In this document: piece by piece, positions 14,801 through 29,200 of the stretch
How the letters are laid out: every line of letters starts with the position of its first letter
How positions within the stretch are numbered: the stretch's first letter is position 1
Source: Lingula anatina
Taxonomy: Eukaryota > Brachiopoda > Lingulata > Lingulida > Lingulidae
Length of the DNA: 64,000 bases
NCBI RefSeq assembly: GCF_001039355.2
Contig: NW_019775869.1
Location: 62,001 to 126,000 of the forward strand
Direction of reading: 5' to 3'
Notes under the pieces: generated by a model
The model's input: the letters and a program-made list of their open reading frames with translations, nothing else
The model's database searches: none
Told to the model about the DNA's origin: nothing
Position numbers and translations under genes: made by a program

Positions 14801-17216
14801 CAATGGCTTTACAGAGTGGACACTTACAATGGCAAGGTTGATAAAGAGCCATTAAATCTATTCTCCATTAAATCTCTGAACAGATCAAGCTTTTGACCTG
14901 CCTTTCTTGGCAATTTATTTCCCGACAGTACAGCAAACATTTACTAGCTTTACTTATGAATTTCTATACTATTGATCTATACCCATCATTATTAAATGGC
15001 CTGTGGATGAAACATCTAGTGTCCACTTTACATCTAATCGATTCTTTGCAAATAATAAACTTGGGAGTACAGACCTGGGGCTACAAGAAAGTCACTATGG
15101 GGAAATGTAAGTGCAACAAGTCCAGGCACAGATAAGCAGCAAAACAGACCATCTAGTCTCAAAAGTGACAGAATCAGAAGTGGGCCAGCACATTCAATCA
15201 AGAAATAAATTACAAAATAAACTACATGGAAGATGGGTGGTGCCTCCAATTGCTAATATCACGTCATGTTAATCTTCTGCATATAATGCAGGGCAAGGTA
15301 ATTCTCACAGTGCTAATCCCAAATTGCACATTGATTTCCCATTATTTTTTCATTTTAGAAAAGGTGTCATGTTGTAAATATGGCCTCTTGCATCCTAGAG
15401 ATAATGCAATGCCCCTAGTGGGTGTGAAGACCATTTCTCTCTTGGCAGGAATAAAAGCAACAGTTTTTTTCACATAAAGTGGTATTGTGAAAAAAATATG
15501 CAAATGAAAAAGCACAGAATAATTAAGCTAGGATCTGAAAGTCTCCCAGAACCATTTCAATGTTCATATGACATGATGATTGCTTTTTCATACCTGTAAA
15601 GGTAAGTTAAGGTCTTACCTTTTTAATGAGCTCTAGCTAGTACAATATTTTACAGAATGTGTTACCATAACTACAGAGACAAAAACAAACTGATTATCAC
15701 CATTTTTTTTACCAACTTACCACAATAAGTGCTACAAAATATATCCAATCCCAGAATGAATGAGAGTTCTGAATATAATACATGATGTCTACCCATCCTT
15801 CTAAACTGATCACCTGGAGCAGAATAACAATGGTCAAAATAACTTTGAAAATCACATTGTCACTTTATCTTATATTAGAATGTAAAGACTAATTAGTGTT
15901 GAAAACCATAAATGAAATTTTCTTCAGAATTCTTAACAAAGGGAAATTTGTATGCTTCTGTTTCAACTTTTTGCAAATAGTTACGCATAAGCAAGACAAA
16001 TTATCAAAACAACAGATACACGAATATGTTAATTTAAGAAAAAGATAATTGATTAGAATATAAAGGACAGCCAGAGGTAGCAAGAGTCAGGAATATGGCA
16101 TGTTCAATGGGACAGAGTTGGTGTAAACGCCTGTTTTGCAAAACAGGTTGAAGATATCAGCATTGAAATAAAAAACTTAATCATACTTATTACCATAACT
16201 TAGCCTTAGAGACAGAAGAATTTCATTGCAGTAATAAAGATCATCAAATGATGGAGTTGCAGTAACAGTATGGGTCCTCTTAGGAAAAGGTTACATGTCA
16301 AGTCCATTACCAGTTAACTTGGTGAAGTGCTCACTTTACATTTAAGTTAACATTCTGGCAACAGAATCTGTAACAAGGAAACATTTTGCTTCTGAGAATA
16401 TCTAAGAATAGAATTGCCGCCAGTGTTTACACATACGATACCTAATGTCAATATATACTCACCTAGAACACACCAAACAAAGAAAGGGACATAAGGCAAC
16501 ATCTTTACTTACTTGGAAAATAGCAACCCATGCTAAACCAATGTTATCAAATGATATGGCTCCTTGGAAAGGGTTTTCTCCTCTAGATTTACAGTCTGTA
16601 TAATACTGGTTCCAGTTGATACACGAAGAGTCATTGGCAGTTGTCATGTTGCCATAGGACAGCAGAGAGGAATTGCATATCTCTCCTTCAAGTTCGAAGG
16701 GTGGTAGTTTATCGCAGGACATGAGGCCATTGGAGTCGGGCTTTGCGCAGACATAGTCTCCTCCTCCAGCGGGCTTGTAGTACTTGGGCACTGGGGCTGT
16801 GAAGCTGTTGACAACAATTGTAATTATCATTATTAGATTATATATATTTTTTACATTTACAACAACATAACTAAACAAAATAATTTCAACAAAATAAAGA
16901 TACTATTTGATGAGTACTGCCAACTCAATGACATGTCATGTGTATTGGTAAACTATCCCTGGAAGTGAAAAAACTGTGTCTGTCTACAACTAAATCAGAA
17001 CTTTGATGTTTGCACTGATCATGGAATATGAAAGTTCCATTTCTGAATTTCACAATCAATAATATGAAAAATGCACTCTTTTCTTTTTATCAAATTCAAA
17101 TTCACTTGACAGATTCATGCAGACTCATATTTAATACCCCTAATGTGTTGTCATCTAATTGTGTTTCAGAAATATCCCAGAAGACAAGCTATCCTCATTA
17201 ATTGGGTACTATAATA

Positions 17217-17291
<75 letters not shown>

Positions 17292-20200
17292 TCAAAATAA
17301 TAGAAAAATCTGCAGGATAAGGATTGTCTGTGATTGCAGCTGACAGAGACAGAAAATTCAAAACTTCAGAAGGTCAAGCCCCAATCTTTATTCAAGGACT
17401 AATTTATTACATACATATGTTAATATATTTTCTACATAAGACTGTTTTTAATTTCTGTTCAAGGTTTTTCCATTACTACACCATAGTTTAATTAGTTCAT
17501 TCAAAGATGCAGGCTGACCTCCTGCAGGTGCATTTCAAGCTCTCAACAAAAAGGACCAAAATTTGCCAATATATTAAGTTCATAAACAGTTCTTGTTTTT
17601 GAATTATGGGAACTACATACCTATAACCTGGTGACTCAATAATCTATTTTGACTCAGATTTCTACTTGCTTTAGAAAAATGATGGTGTAAATGCTGATTC
17701 TGATCTATTCAATTTTACAAACTAGACAGTAATTGATGATCATTGGAATTTTATTGCATGTGCTCCTCTCCAAGTCTTGTATGAGTGACATTAATGAGAA
17801 TTTATGTGGCAAGCCCAAGAAAAGCTTTTAATTTACAAATAGTTTTGTCGTCTGCAGCAGTTAGACTGGTTTACTGTGTGTCATACCATCACCTAGAGTT
17901 AAGAACCAAATATACAGACTGTAATATTTATGTGACATTTTTGTCGAAATCAAAGAATTTAACTGCTTTAATATGTTTAAAATCATTCAAATTCTAGATC
18001 TCACATATTTTTAACAATAAAAAGGACACCAAACTCTCAGATTCTTTCATTTATTTGACATCATTTTGGACCTTTAAGTTCACCACCTTGATGATAAATC
18101 ATACAAATATCTATTCCCTCTGGTTACCATTTACTACAAAACTGGCTAAACAGGAAAAGATAGCAAAAAAAATTGTGATGAAATATTTCATAATAAAAGA
18201 AATCATTCAAATGTTTTCCTGGATGATCATGAAAGGCTTCTGTATTCTTAAATCTTACTGGTTTAATCAAAGTCTTAAAAATCAATAGCGCTTACAGTTA
18301 TAAGACTGTTTTATTGCTACAGGTTCCAAGATCTTTTTAAGGAAATGCAGTCTACCAAATCATGTAATTTCCTAATGTACTTTAGGCCAGTTGAATACTT
18401 TATCCCAAACTAAATAAAACTACATTTCACAAGAAAAAAATTACCATTTCATAATAATGAGAAAAGAAAGATAAAACAAAATTATGTCATGTTCTATATT
18501 CAATCAACAAATGGAATGGTTTTTTTTTTTCACTGGTTCAGGATTTGTGACATAACACGTGAGCTGGTACATTGAAGCCACAAAATTCCATCGGCTGCCA
18601 GCGGTTTATCGGCCACAGACAGAAACCTTCATTTTCATTTCCCAATTAACATGTGACCTGTGCTTGAAATTTGTGACCATGGAGAGCTAATACCCACGGC
18701 CGACTGTTTTAGATATATACATATATAGCACAACAGCAATTCCATCAAGTTTGAGTACAGCAAATCATTTGCTAATGAGATAGAAGTACAGACAATTTCA
18801 GTATTTTTTTTACTCATTTCCATCCTCCCCATCATCTTTTCTTTTACACCTGCCTCTGAACCCCTCATCTTGTTTTATCAAATTTATCTCATTTCCTGGC
18901 CTGACCGTAGTCTTGGTGACCCCTTAACACCACAAGAAGTAATGTAATTATCAAATAACATTGCATTACAGCTAGCAGAGAATAAGAGATGCCATGATAC
19001 ACAAAAGCATTCGAGAGGCACTGGAAATTAAGGCTGGGTATAGTGGGAGGGCAGGTCAGTCAAATATCAACAAATACATGTATTACACCAAGGAATCGGA
19101 GAAACCATGAAGAGGATAAAGAAATATTTTTATTCCTTGGTCAACTAGAAACTATCTCTACTGTTAGAGTTGTTGCAGTACATAATAATGGTCTACCATT
19201 AACTGGTGTTTTCTACAATCAAATGTTTGTCTCTAACGAGAATGCAAACTTAATTGAGGAAAAAAAAAAGTATTAGCTATGTTTGCACCTATTTTAAGAC
19301 ACCTTGTCTATTTTGGTCTGAATTCAGTGGAGTAAGGCTGACATTTACCTGTGTAATCAGTATCAGTGGCAGCTACAGGATCTTGTGCACATCTGCATAG
19401 GATATGCTTTTTCAATTTCCCTGATCTGATCTGAGGTAAATCAGGAAATGTCGACTTGGTTTTATAAACATAGGCAAACCTGGATTCATGCAACAGACAT
19501 GTTGGAGTGTTGATGTAAGGTATAGAAGTCTAATTAATTCATAGAAAATATTTATGATATAACTGCTTGATTTCCCATTTCAGTTATCACATTTTAATCA
19601 AATATCACTCTATGACGTAAAAAGTATCAACAGAATTTCATCAGTTTTCATTTCCGAAACCATTCAAAAAAATGGATGGGTTTATGGAAGACTATCTCTG
19701 CCCTATTCCTTACTTGCTTTTGCCATCAGGATTTGCACTTACTACAGTGCAGACACCTTTCTTTATAAAACCAATCCTTATTTTTTAATAAATCCAATAA
19801 AGTCCAAGGAATGATGATAAACTGTGTGTGTGTATGTATGTGTAGAGAGAGAGGGGAGGCAGCCTTTTTAATTTATTCCAGCAGGTAATTACACACACAC
19901 ACACAAACACATATATATTAGTAATTATGTTCCACTGGGGTGCTATAATAACTAATAGCATCACTGCATAGATCTAGGTTTCCCACCCCTCCATCTTTCA
20001 CCTATACCCACCCACACTTTATCTGATTGCATCGATTTTTCTCCCAGTCACGCTCATATAACAATAGCCTACTAAAATAGCTTCTGCAAGCCACTGATTA
20101 GTTTTTCACAATGGTGGATTCAAGTCTAAACAATATCTCAAACAATAAAAGTGAATTTAGCTTAGATTGAGGTATATCTCATCATCAGTGTTGGCCATTT

Positions 20201-23200
20201 GAAAAACGTTATTTTCTAATTAATATATTTATCATGGAAATAAAAGGTGCACACCAAGCACTATAGTCAGTATGCCTCCCATACCAATTCCTTCATACTA
20301 ACTTACTGGTGTGAATACAATATTTTATGCTACACACATCTCATATTATGAATCTATTCCATTTTGCTTTAAAAACAAAGCTTCACATGATTTTAAATTA
20401 AGATAAGACACTATTTAAAAAACTGTGTGTGTGAATGTTCATGATGTCCTTACTTAGAGCATTGTTTGGAGATGGGGTTAATGAATTGTTTTGTCAATAT
20501 GGGAGGATAACTTTTATTCTTTAAACTGTAACCTTTTATGCAAACCTGAAAGTGTTTCATTACCATGAAATGCAGCACCAATGGAGCAACTGCAAGTTGA
20601 TACAAATTGTACAAAACACTGCCTTCAAATTAACTGGGGAAACTTTCTACATCCTGCACATATTCACCAGGGAGAAAGAACATAAAATCTGGCAAATAAG
20701 CATTTTCCCATCAGTTGCAATATTTCCTACTGCTAGCCTGCTACCACCTAATTTGGAGAGCTTCCAGAAATTACAAAAATCTTAAGCAAGGCTCAAAGGA
20801 GCTTCCAAGCTAACATTATTATTACCATTATACCACTTTCCTCAAAGCTGCTAAGAAATCAGTTGTTAAACCACACCATATTAGATATAAAGCCTGTCGC
20901 TGGGATTATTTTGGCTGAAAATGCATTATCTGTCTCAAGTGGAAACCTTCTGGCTGTAAAAGTTGCTTTGATTTCTAAGCAATGCTTATGCAAGATGACT
21001 TCGATGTATCCAACTAAAAACCATTCCAAGGATTGTGAGCAAGTATACTTAGTTTCTAAGCCTTGGAGCCATTATTTTCCATACAATTCACCATGGTAGA
21101 CTCTGAGGTACTTTATGGAATACAAAATCTGCTTAGTTGATGTGGTGCTTGTGGTGATTGTGGAGGAAGGGGGGCTTTTCAATATGAAGTCTGAAGAATA
21201 CCAGGGGATTTTGAAAGATGGAGGCTTGTGGCAAAAGATGAGGCCACTTTGCCATTTCGAAAATCAAAAATCAATGCTCATGTCCTTGATAAAATGTACA
21301 GTAGATAATGAAAAGCAACAGTTTGAGCTGATGGAAGGTAAACCATTCTTTTATCATGCACATATATTAATGCCAAGAATCCATTACCTTGGTGATGAGA
21401 CCCTTGCTCACATCTTTGGTATTTCAGATATCTTTCTATGATCTAGTCAGTCTTTTTGTAGGTTATCATTTCTTTTGAAATATCACAACTAGCACTTATC
21501 AAACAATACACATGGATGGTTTTAGCATCCTCTTTGATATCAGGAAACTCAGGATATCATTGATTTGAAAGAACAGACACACCCTTCAATGAATAATAGA
21601 GCTATGTGAAAAAAGTAAATATAAGCATCAAAGAGCTGTAACTGTCACATGATATAATTTTGTATGCCAAGTGAGATTCAAACACTTAAATCTATCTTCA
21701 TGATAATCACCTCAGAACAACATTGAAAAAAGATGCTGCAAAAACATTTCACTCTTTAAGCCTTGTCAATGGATAACAAACCCTGTCACTGACATAACAA
21801 GGAGTAGAGTGATACAGTTTTGGACTAAATCCCAACATTGCCTTTTCATTTTTACCTTACCTGTTTTAGTAAAATATGGCTACACTGTGATAAATTCACT
21901 TAAGTAAGCAATTTTGGTAATAAAAAATATTTTTTACATGTAGAGATAAATATATGCCCATTCATTAAACATTTCAAACTTGTAAAGATCAATTTTGGTC
22001 AAATGGCAAAACCACCTTTGTAGTCATTATATTCCAAAAATATTTACACCATCATCTATTTCTTAATGGGTATAAACATAATCATCTTTTAATTATCAAA
22101 CTTTTCAACTTCGTAGAGTTGTGAAAAAATGTCAAGATACTCACTTTTCTGGTAAGTATGAATAGTTGAGACTAAGGAAACAACGGTTCCGTAACAGCCC
22201 TGCCCAAAGCTGCACCCCCACGATGCCAAAAATGAAGAAAACGAAGAAACACAACAGGAGAACATTGCCCAACATGGGGAGTGTATCCAGCAATAGCATC
22301 ACAAGGATACGCATACCTGAAATCAAAAGAAAAAATGTTTATAAACATTACAAAGGAATGACACAAATGACACGTCTCCTCAAGCAGCTAAGATATGATT
22401 TACTTTTTTGTGCATTTGGTCACATTCAAAACAAAGTGAAAAAGCTTCCAGAAACAGGCATGTCATTCAGTTTATATGATTGCATTCACAGGACATATAT
22501 GCTTTCTCTTACATTTTAGTTTGAAGTCAGCGACTAGTGGTTTATGTTTAACATTAATCTAAAAGGCACATTTACAAATAAAGTAAGCCCATCCCCTGCA
22601 GTTTTACCCATATCTGCAAATCTTGGGGGGAGGGGGGTCTTGGCAGTTAGAAAGAGCCACTATTTTGACTAAAAAATTTGATCTAGGTGCTATGCAATAA
22701 CCAAAAGGGTACAGACCGGAGAGACCTGGTCTCATTAAAGAAAAGTTCACTACAGGCAGCAAATGTAATTTCTCTTTTTTTCTGCTCACTGCTATCCCCT
22801 GTTGTAGGCATGGCATACACATAAGTTTAGATCAGAGGGGTTACATTTATTGCTTTAAGTTAGAATGATTTCATTAGAAGCAGTGCAAAGGGGTATACAA
22901 CAAGAGCAGTCTACCCATCTTGGCTATAAATGTACCATTAGGGCTGAGACTAAAATGTTTCACGATATCTTAAAGCAGTTATGCATGAAGTCCACTGAAA
23001 CCTAGAGATTTATTGTTCCTGAATCAAAAATGGCCCTCAAATTCAATTTCGCTTCATGAATATTTTATTCACTTTATCACATCACTATGTTGGTAGTTTA
23101 CTGGGAAGCCACTTATTCAAACTCTCAGAATCACCATTCCCTGGGGCAATAAACCAAGTCTTGCTGCATCTGTCTAGCATTTGGATTCTAATTATTTAAA

Positions 23201-26200
23201 TATATTCACCAAATCAACCTGATACTATGGGTTTCCTCAATATGTTTGCATGAGCAAGACTTCATTTAAACAGTTTGATCATCTCATCTGGATGATAAAA
23301 TTGGGACCTTCATTTCCTGAGGTCTTCCAGGCTCCCTGCCAATAAACATAGTGTATTTATCACGCTGAAATCTTCAATTTCCCTCTCAGTCAGCATTTGC
23401 TGAACTAGTGATGCTTTACAGCTTAACTCTTCAATACTATATTTCCACAAATTTGTTGGTATCGATATCATTAATAAATTGTCTCAGAAATGGACAAAAA
23501 ATCATGAAATGTGTGCCTCAATAGTAAAATGCGAAAATTTCACTGGTCCATTGGTTTAGGAGAGTTATCATATATCTTTGATAAATCCCATGGCTATCAC
23601 AGATCAGGAAGGGTTTTTGTCTTGTGATGCATTTTACAAATGATTCACACTATGACCATTAACTGGGATAAGTTGGGTCAAGATTCAAATACATGAGCAG
23701 TGGCGGATCCAGGATTGTTTGAAGGGGGGTCTGCGAATGCGAGAGAAAGCGAACAATATCACTACACTGCCAAGTATCCATGTGTATATATACATATATG
23801 TGGTATTTTATGTGGTCATCTATATATTCAGCTTCATTTTGTGTGAACAGGAAAGCAAATTAAATTTTTCACCAGATAATTTGAATTTGAAAAATTTGAA
23901 TTTTTCACTTGGTACTGTGAATGAAATACAAAACAAAGTGTCCTTTTTGGTAACTCTGGGACCATTGAAACATCAGGTAAATTAGCCTCAAACAACAAAC
24001 TTTTGTGCAGTTGAAACAAAACCTATTACAAAGAACTTGCATCCGAAATGATTTTCAGTACATAAAAAATTTAAGATTTTGATTCCAGACATCCAACACT
24101 GATCTACTTTCCTGCCAAGGGCAAGTCACGCAAAAAGTCGTCACAAATTATTGACAGACTAGAAATGCTGTAGTAAATTAAATCTTCGAGGCAGTGGCAT
24201 ATGCCTGCCGAATAAATAATGTAACTGACTCAAATTATATGACATATTGCTAGATTCGCTTTAATCAGGTCATACTAAAACCTCTGTGTCTACCCTTAAG
24301 TTATTATGTTTTTCTTCTTATTAGACAAGTCATTAGTTATACCTGCAAAATTTCCAAATAAGAACAATCTTACTTAGTGAAAAGATGTAAATGGACAGAT
24401 TTGTGTACAACCCTCCCCCCCCCCCCTCCACCGTATAAAAACCAAAGATGAGCACTGTGATATTGGTTCCACTTAGATCAGATTAAGTACATTAATGTAT
24501 TGCATCAAAAATATGATGGAGTCAACAGCTGAAATGAAATCAGGGCATAACAGCACTATTTGATTTATCATTTTTGACAGATAATGCCCTGTCTGCAATA
24601 GGATCAGATCCACAATATCCCTAGACATCTTTCATGATATAACATAAACTAACATAAAATTAACATAAGCATGAATGGCAAAAGAAGAAAAACACAAAAA
24701 CTTTGACTTTCTATGACAGGTACTTACTTGGAATTCTATTGATGGCTCTCAGAGGCCTCAAAACTCTCACAGTTCTAATGGCTGTGATACTAATTTCCTC
24801 TGTGTCAATTGAATATTCTATAGCACTAGAATAAAAAAGAAATGACAATTTTACTCAATTGAAATACAAAATCAATATTGATTTATTTCATTGGAAAAGA
24901 TACATTGAAAATGAGTACTGTGGCAATTTGAAAAGCTGGTAATAAAAGCCGTTAACCGGTTATTACAAAAAGAGCAGGAGGCACAAAAATTACTTGAATC
25001 TTTTGACAATTAATTTTGCTAGCAACATCAACAACACAAACATTATGTTTATTAATAACTATAAATTGTACAAAGGCTGAGTGTCAAATAGATGTTTTAA
25101 ACAAATATTTTTACCAAATTTGGTAACTTAGCATAAAGAGTACTTTTTGATCAATAAGCATGGACAGAGCCACACTTTCTTCACACACTTTACTAAAATA
25201 CTTTTTTGCCTGTTACTGTAACATTTTCCCATCAAGTATACTTTTTTATGGAAGATATGCAGTAAAATGCATTCTTATGTGACACTCATTTGTTATTGAT
25301 TGGCAATCATTGTTACTGAATACAAATGCATGATACTGAATTGTGATATTATTAGTAGAGGAACAATGGTTTCCCAGCACCATAATAAAGCAAGGCAATG
25401 AGACAGTCAGGGACAGACCATGCATCACAACAGGAACACAAAAACTGGGAGGGGATAAACAAATAAAATCTGTCAATTTTTCACTCACTGTTTCATATGT
25501 TACCAAATGATGCATCCCTTGCACATAAAACATCAAGTTTGTTTTCAATTGTTTTGAAGGAAAAGCCTGACCATGGGAGTTTGAAGACTATTAACATTAT
25601 CCTTAATGCAAAAGTGAATCAGTTAACAACTAATGTTACAAAAATTGCTCTTAAAAAAGAATTGTGGCCATGTCCCATAAAACATGGCTAATGGACAAAA
25701 AATCTATATCATTATTTAGCTGTGCACTGATACCTAAATTGGCTCTGTTTAAAGTGTGAAGGTTTCAATAGACAAACGTGGCATTAGTTTCCATGATAAA
25801 AATTGAACACTTAGTGTATATTTGAGGCAAAGGTCTGTGTATATTCAACAATGGCCCCCAGATGCTAAAATAGTCATTCCTTTGTATAATGCCACGGAAA
25901 AACATTAATGCCAACAAAATCAATGTTTGAGACCAATTAAGAACCATTTAATGTAACATTTGGTTAATAAGCAGACATTATCTCAAATTCCTGAAATATA
26001 ATCATGGGAATACAGTTTAAATAAGTTTACTTCCTGACAAACATTCTTGATTTTAAGTACCTTAATGGTCAACATCTTAAAATCAAAATAATGCACAGGT
26101 TGAAATGTATACATGTTAATTAAAATTTGATATGCCTAAAAAGGAATGATCATGAAGTGTAAAATCCATCTTTATATATATAAAAAAAAAAACTTACCAA

Positions 26201-29200
26201 ATGCCAAACAACCATACTGCAATGGTCTTTTTCAGAACTTTCATAAAGACACTATAACAAGAGGTGTACATAAAACTGCCTATAATACTTTAAACATTCT
26301 CTTTTACATTGTCCTAACTTTCACCCTTAGTTTGCCAACTATTATGACCTGATGGAAAATAATAAGCCACTAATGCCACCAATTTCTGCAACAACTAAAA
26401 ACAAAGCTTGTTTTATTAACAAACATCATACCTGTGAGACTGCATGGAGGTAGAGCCTAGGGGATGATGTTAATAATAAAAACAAGTCAAAAGATAGATT
26501 TAAGTCTGCTTTGAACAAAGACAAACCAGTGAAAGCTGTTTTACATAGGAATGTATGTATTACAAAGGGGGAATGCTTAACACTAAGTTTGTATTTCAAT
26601 ATATTATTGGTAATACATTTTTGTTTAGATAAATGGCCACTTTGTTTTGAGGACTATACTTCCTTATCCTGGACTGAAGCTGACACAAATTCTCATTCAC
26701 AAAGTCAAAACCAATTCTGATTTAACCCGTGTGAAACTGGGGCCTACTGCAGAAAGAAATATTGTCAAAACTATGTACGAGCGGAGACTCAGCTAAGAAA
26801 ATTAGTTGACCGAGTTGCCTTTCACAAAGAACATGCAGACCTGCCTGCCTTTTAACTAAAATTCCTTTCTTATATAATTCTAATTGAGACTGATTAAATA
26901 TCCTGAGTTTTTACAATAATCTATATTTGTTGCTCAATAATTTTGAACACTCTTAGACCAACATTCAATCAAAAATGACTTTATGAAGTTGACTCAATGG
27001 AGTTTGTCACTTTAAGCCAAGCCCCCAAAATTTTTTATTAATCAAGGCCTAGGTACATAGAGCCAATATTTGAGGCCATTAAATGACAAATTAATACATT
27101 TGCCGATAATAAACTTTTGAACTAAAATCTGTTCAAAAGTTACCAATTTTATATATTACATGATTGTGCCAAGTTGATGTTTAGCTGAAAGATCAGAACT
27201 TGGTCAGTCCAGTTTGAAGATATAAATACTGAGAATGTTTTTTCCTCACAAAAGACACATTATCAAATAATGGCTCAAAGGAAAAGAAAACTGGAATCCT
27301 TACTGCCATTAGGCAAATAAGACCTTGAATCTATAACTGATCATCATCACCCCCTCAAGTTTACCTTTTAATCAGGTTAATACATAGCCGAGGCACACAG
27401 AAAGGTAATGTCGGATGTAATACAAAGATCTACAAAGGTCAGACAATCAAAGTCTTACAAAGATCTTCCTACGTATTTTGTCCTAAATATCGAATATCAA
27501 ATACTGGTTTTCAAATGCAAATTTGATAGATTGTCTAAAACTGGTCACTAAAGTCAGTTTACACAAACATTTGAGATTTTAGAAACATGCAGGTTTTACA
27601 CTGAGGCTACATTCCCAGAATACAACAGTGCATCAGGGTACATGGAAGCACATTTACCCACAACTGATACTACAGCAAATTGTACCTCAAAATAAAATGC
27701 AATGTAAGGTAAGGCACGTCAACTAAATTTAGAAAGCAACTGAAAAGGTAAGGCATTCAATTTTTGATTACAAGGTTTCTTGGATAATTTTTTGTGTTGG
27801 CTATTGATTGCATCCTTAATTTTTTATTTGGTTCCGTCACTGTAAAACATATTTGTTGCTTATTCTAAATTGGGAAGCAACATCATGAACTTGAAATTTG
27901 GAGCTGTAGCGGATTTTCTTATTATGTTCATTGTTTATTTCAACTTTAATGAATACCTAAATGAACCACTGCATATTTTGAATTACGGCTTCATATATAG
28001 CTGCAATATCAGCACCAGTTGTGCATTATACATTTATTATTTAGATCATGTTGGGCCTAAACAGTATACAAAAAACACATTGATTTTAAGAGCCAGGCCA
28101 TTTACATCTGAATCAAAATTTTAACCTGAACATGAACATGGCATGCAAGCCTCATTCTACAAAATGAAAGGTAAATTACCTCAGATATGACCAAATAACA
28201 TGCACAACACATATTCATCACCATAGTAACCTCTTTCTATGAAGATTCATGGTGTGTATACAACCCATGTATACAAGGACTCATATGTTATAGAACTCAT
28301 ACAGGCCTTAGTTTTCAATACCTGAGATACCCACACAACTTTGCTAGCAACTGGTTACCATGGTGATATAGATGAACATGCAAAACTAAACACAAGAGAC
28401 CCAACCACCTCTCTGGCTGATCATGCATGCAAAGGTTGTGCAAATTAAAAGCCAACACGTCTGCTTCTTCAGTAAACAACACTATAGTCTTCTTTGGTCA
28501 AAGCAGCATAACACCCTTACTTGAAAAAGACTAACTCCGTAATGCTAAATACAAACAAAAAATATGCAAAAAAATAATTCTTAATTAAAAGAACTATAAT
28601 ATTTGGAGAAAAGAAATATGTAAGAATAAAATGTGTATTGAAACAGCAACAAATTTGCAATATGTACCATGATTTTTTTTTCAATTAGCAGTATTTTTAG
28701 CAACAAAACACTATTTTAAATCAGTTTGAAAGGTTTCTATGTTGGTCTCAGTCTGCTAAATGTTGCATGGCCAACAGTCACAGGCAAACACAGAATCAAA
28801 GAGTGCTGACGTAAATGAACATAAAATCAATGAACAAGAGGATGATTAGGAGACAGGTGACCTATAGTGGGAAGCAACTATGACATCAAGGGAAGCACCA
28901 AATGATACTGTTTGTTTTCTTTTGAAACTGAGAAGGCAAAAGGATCATGTTCATAAAAGGGACACCAACTCTGTAGATGGGAAACCATTACTGCACATTT
29001 GTGGCTAGCTTTGCTGAAGGTCTACACCTGAAATACAGCTTAGTGAGAATGCATGCCAAAAACGTGAATACATTGCTAGAAAATAAAGAGCATGACAAAA
29101 TAAGTACATTGATAAGGTAGTGATCAATAGCAAGAGGTGGGTGGAACAAGAGGGTCAGGTGTAAGCCGATTTGTCAATTAACCAAATATTATATATACAC

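Noticed and set aside
16459-16512. Residues after IFQ in the exon 5 frame
   Set aside because: They follow the GTAAGT donor and do not match the conserved filter, which is in the exon at 15721-15813.
21115-21441. 108-codon + strand open frame in Cav3 intron 4
   Set aside because: There is no recognisable family, splice support or codon pattern; it is within the length expected by chance in this much AT-rich DNA.
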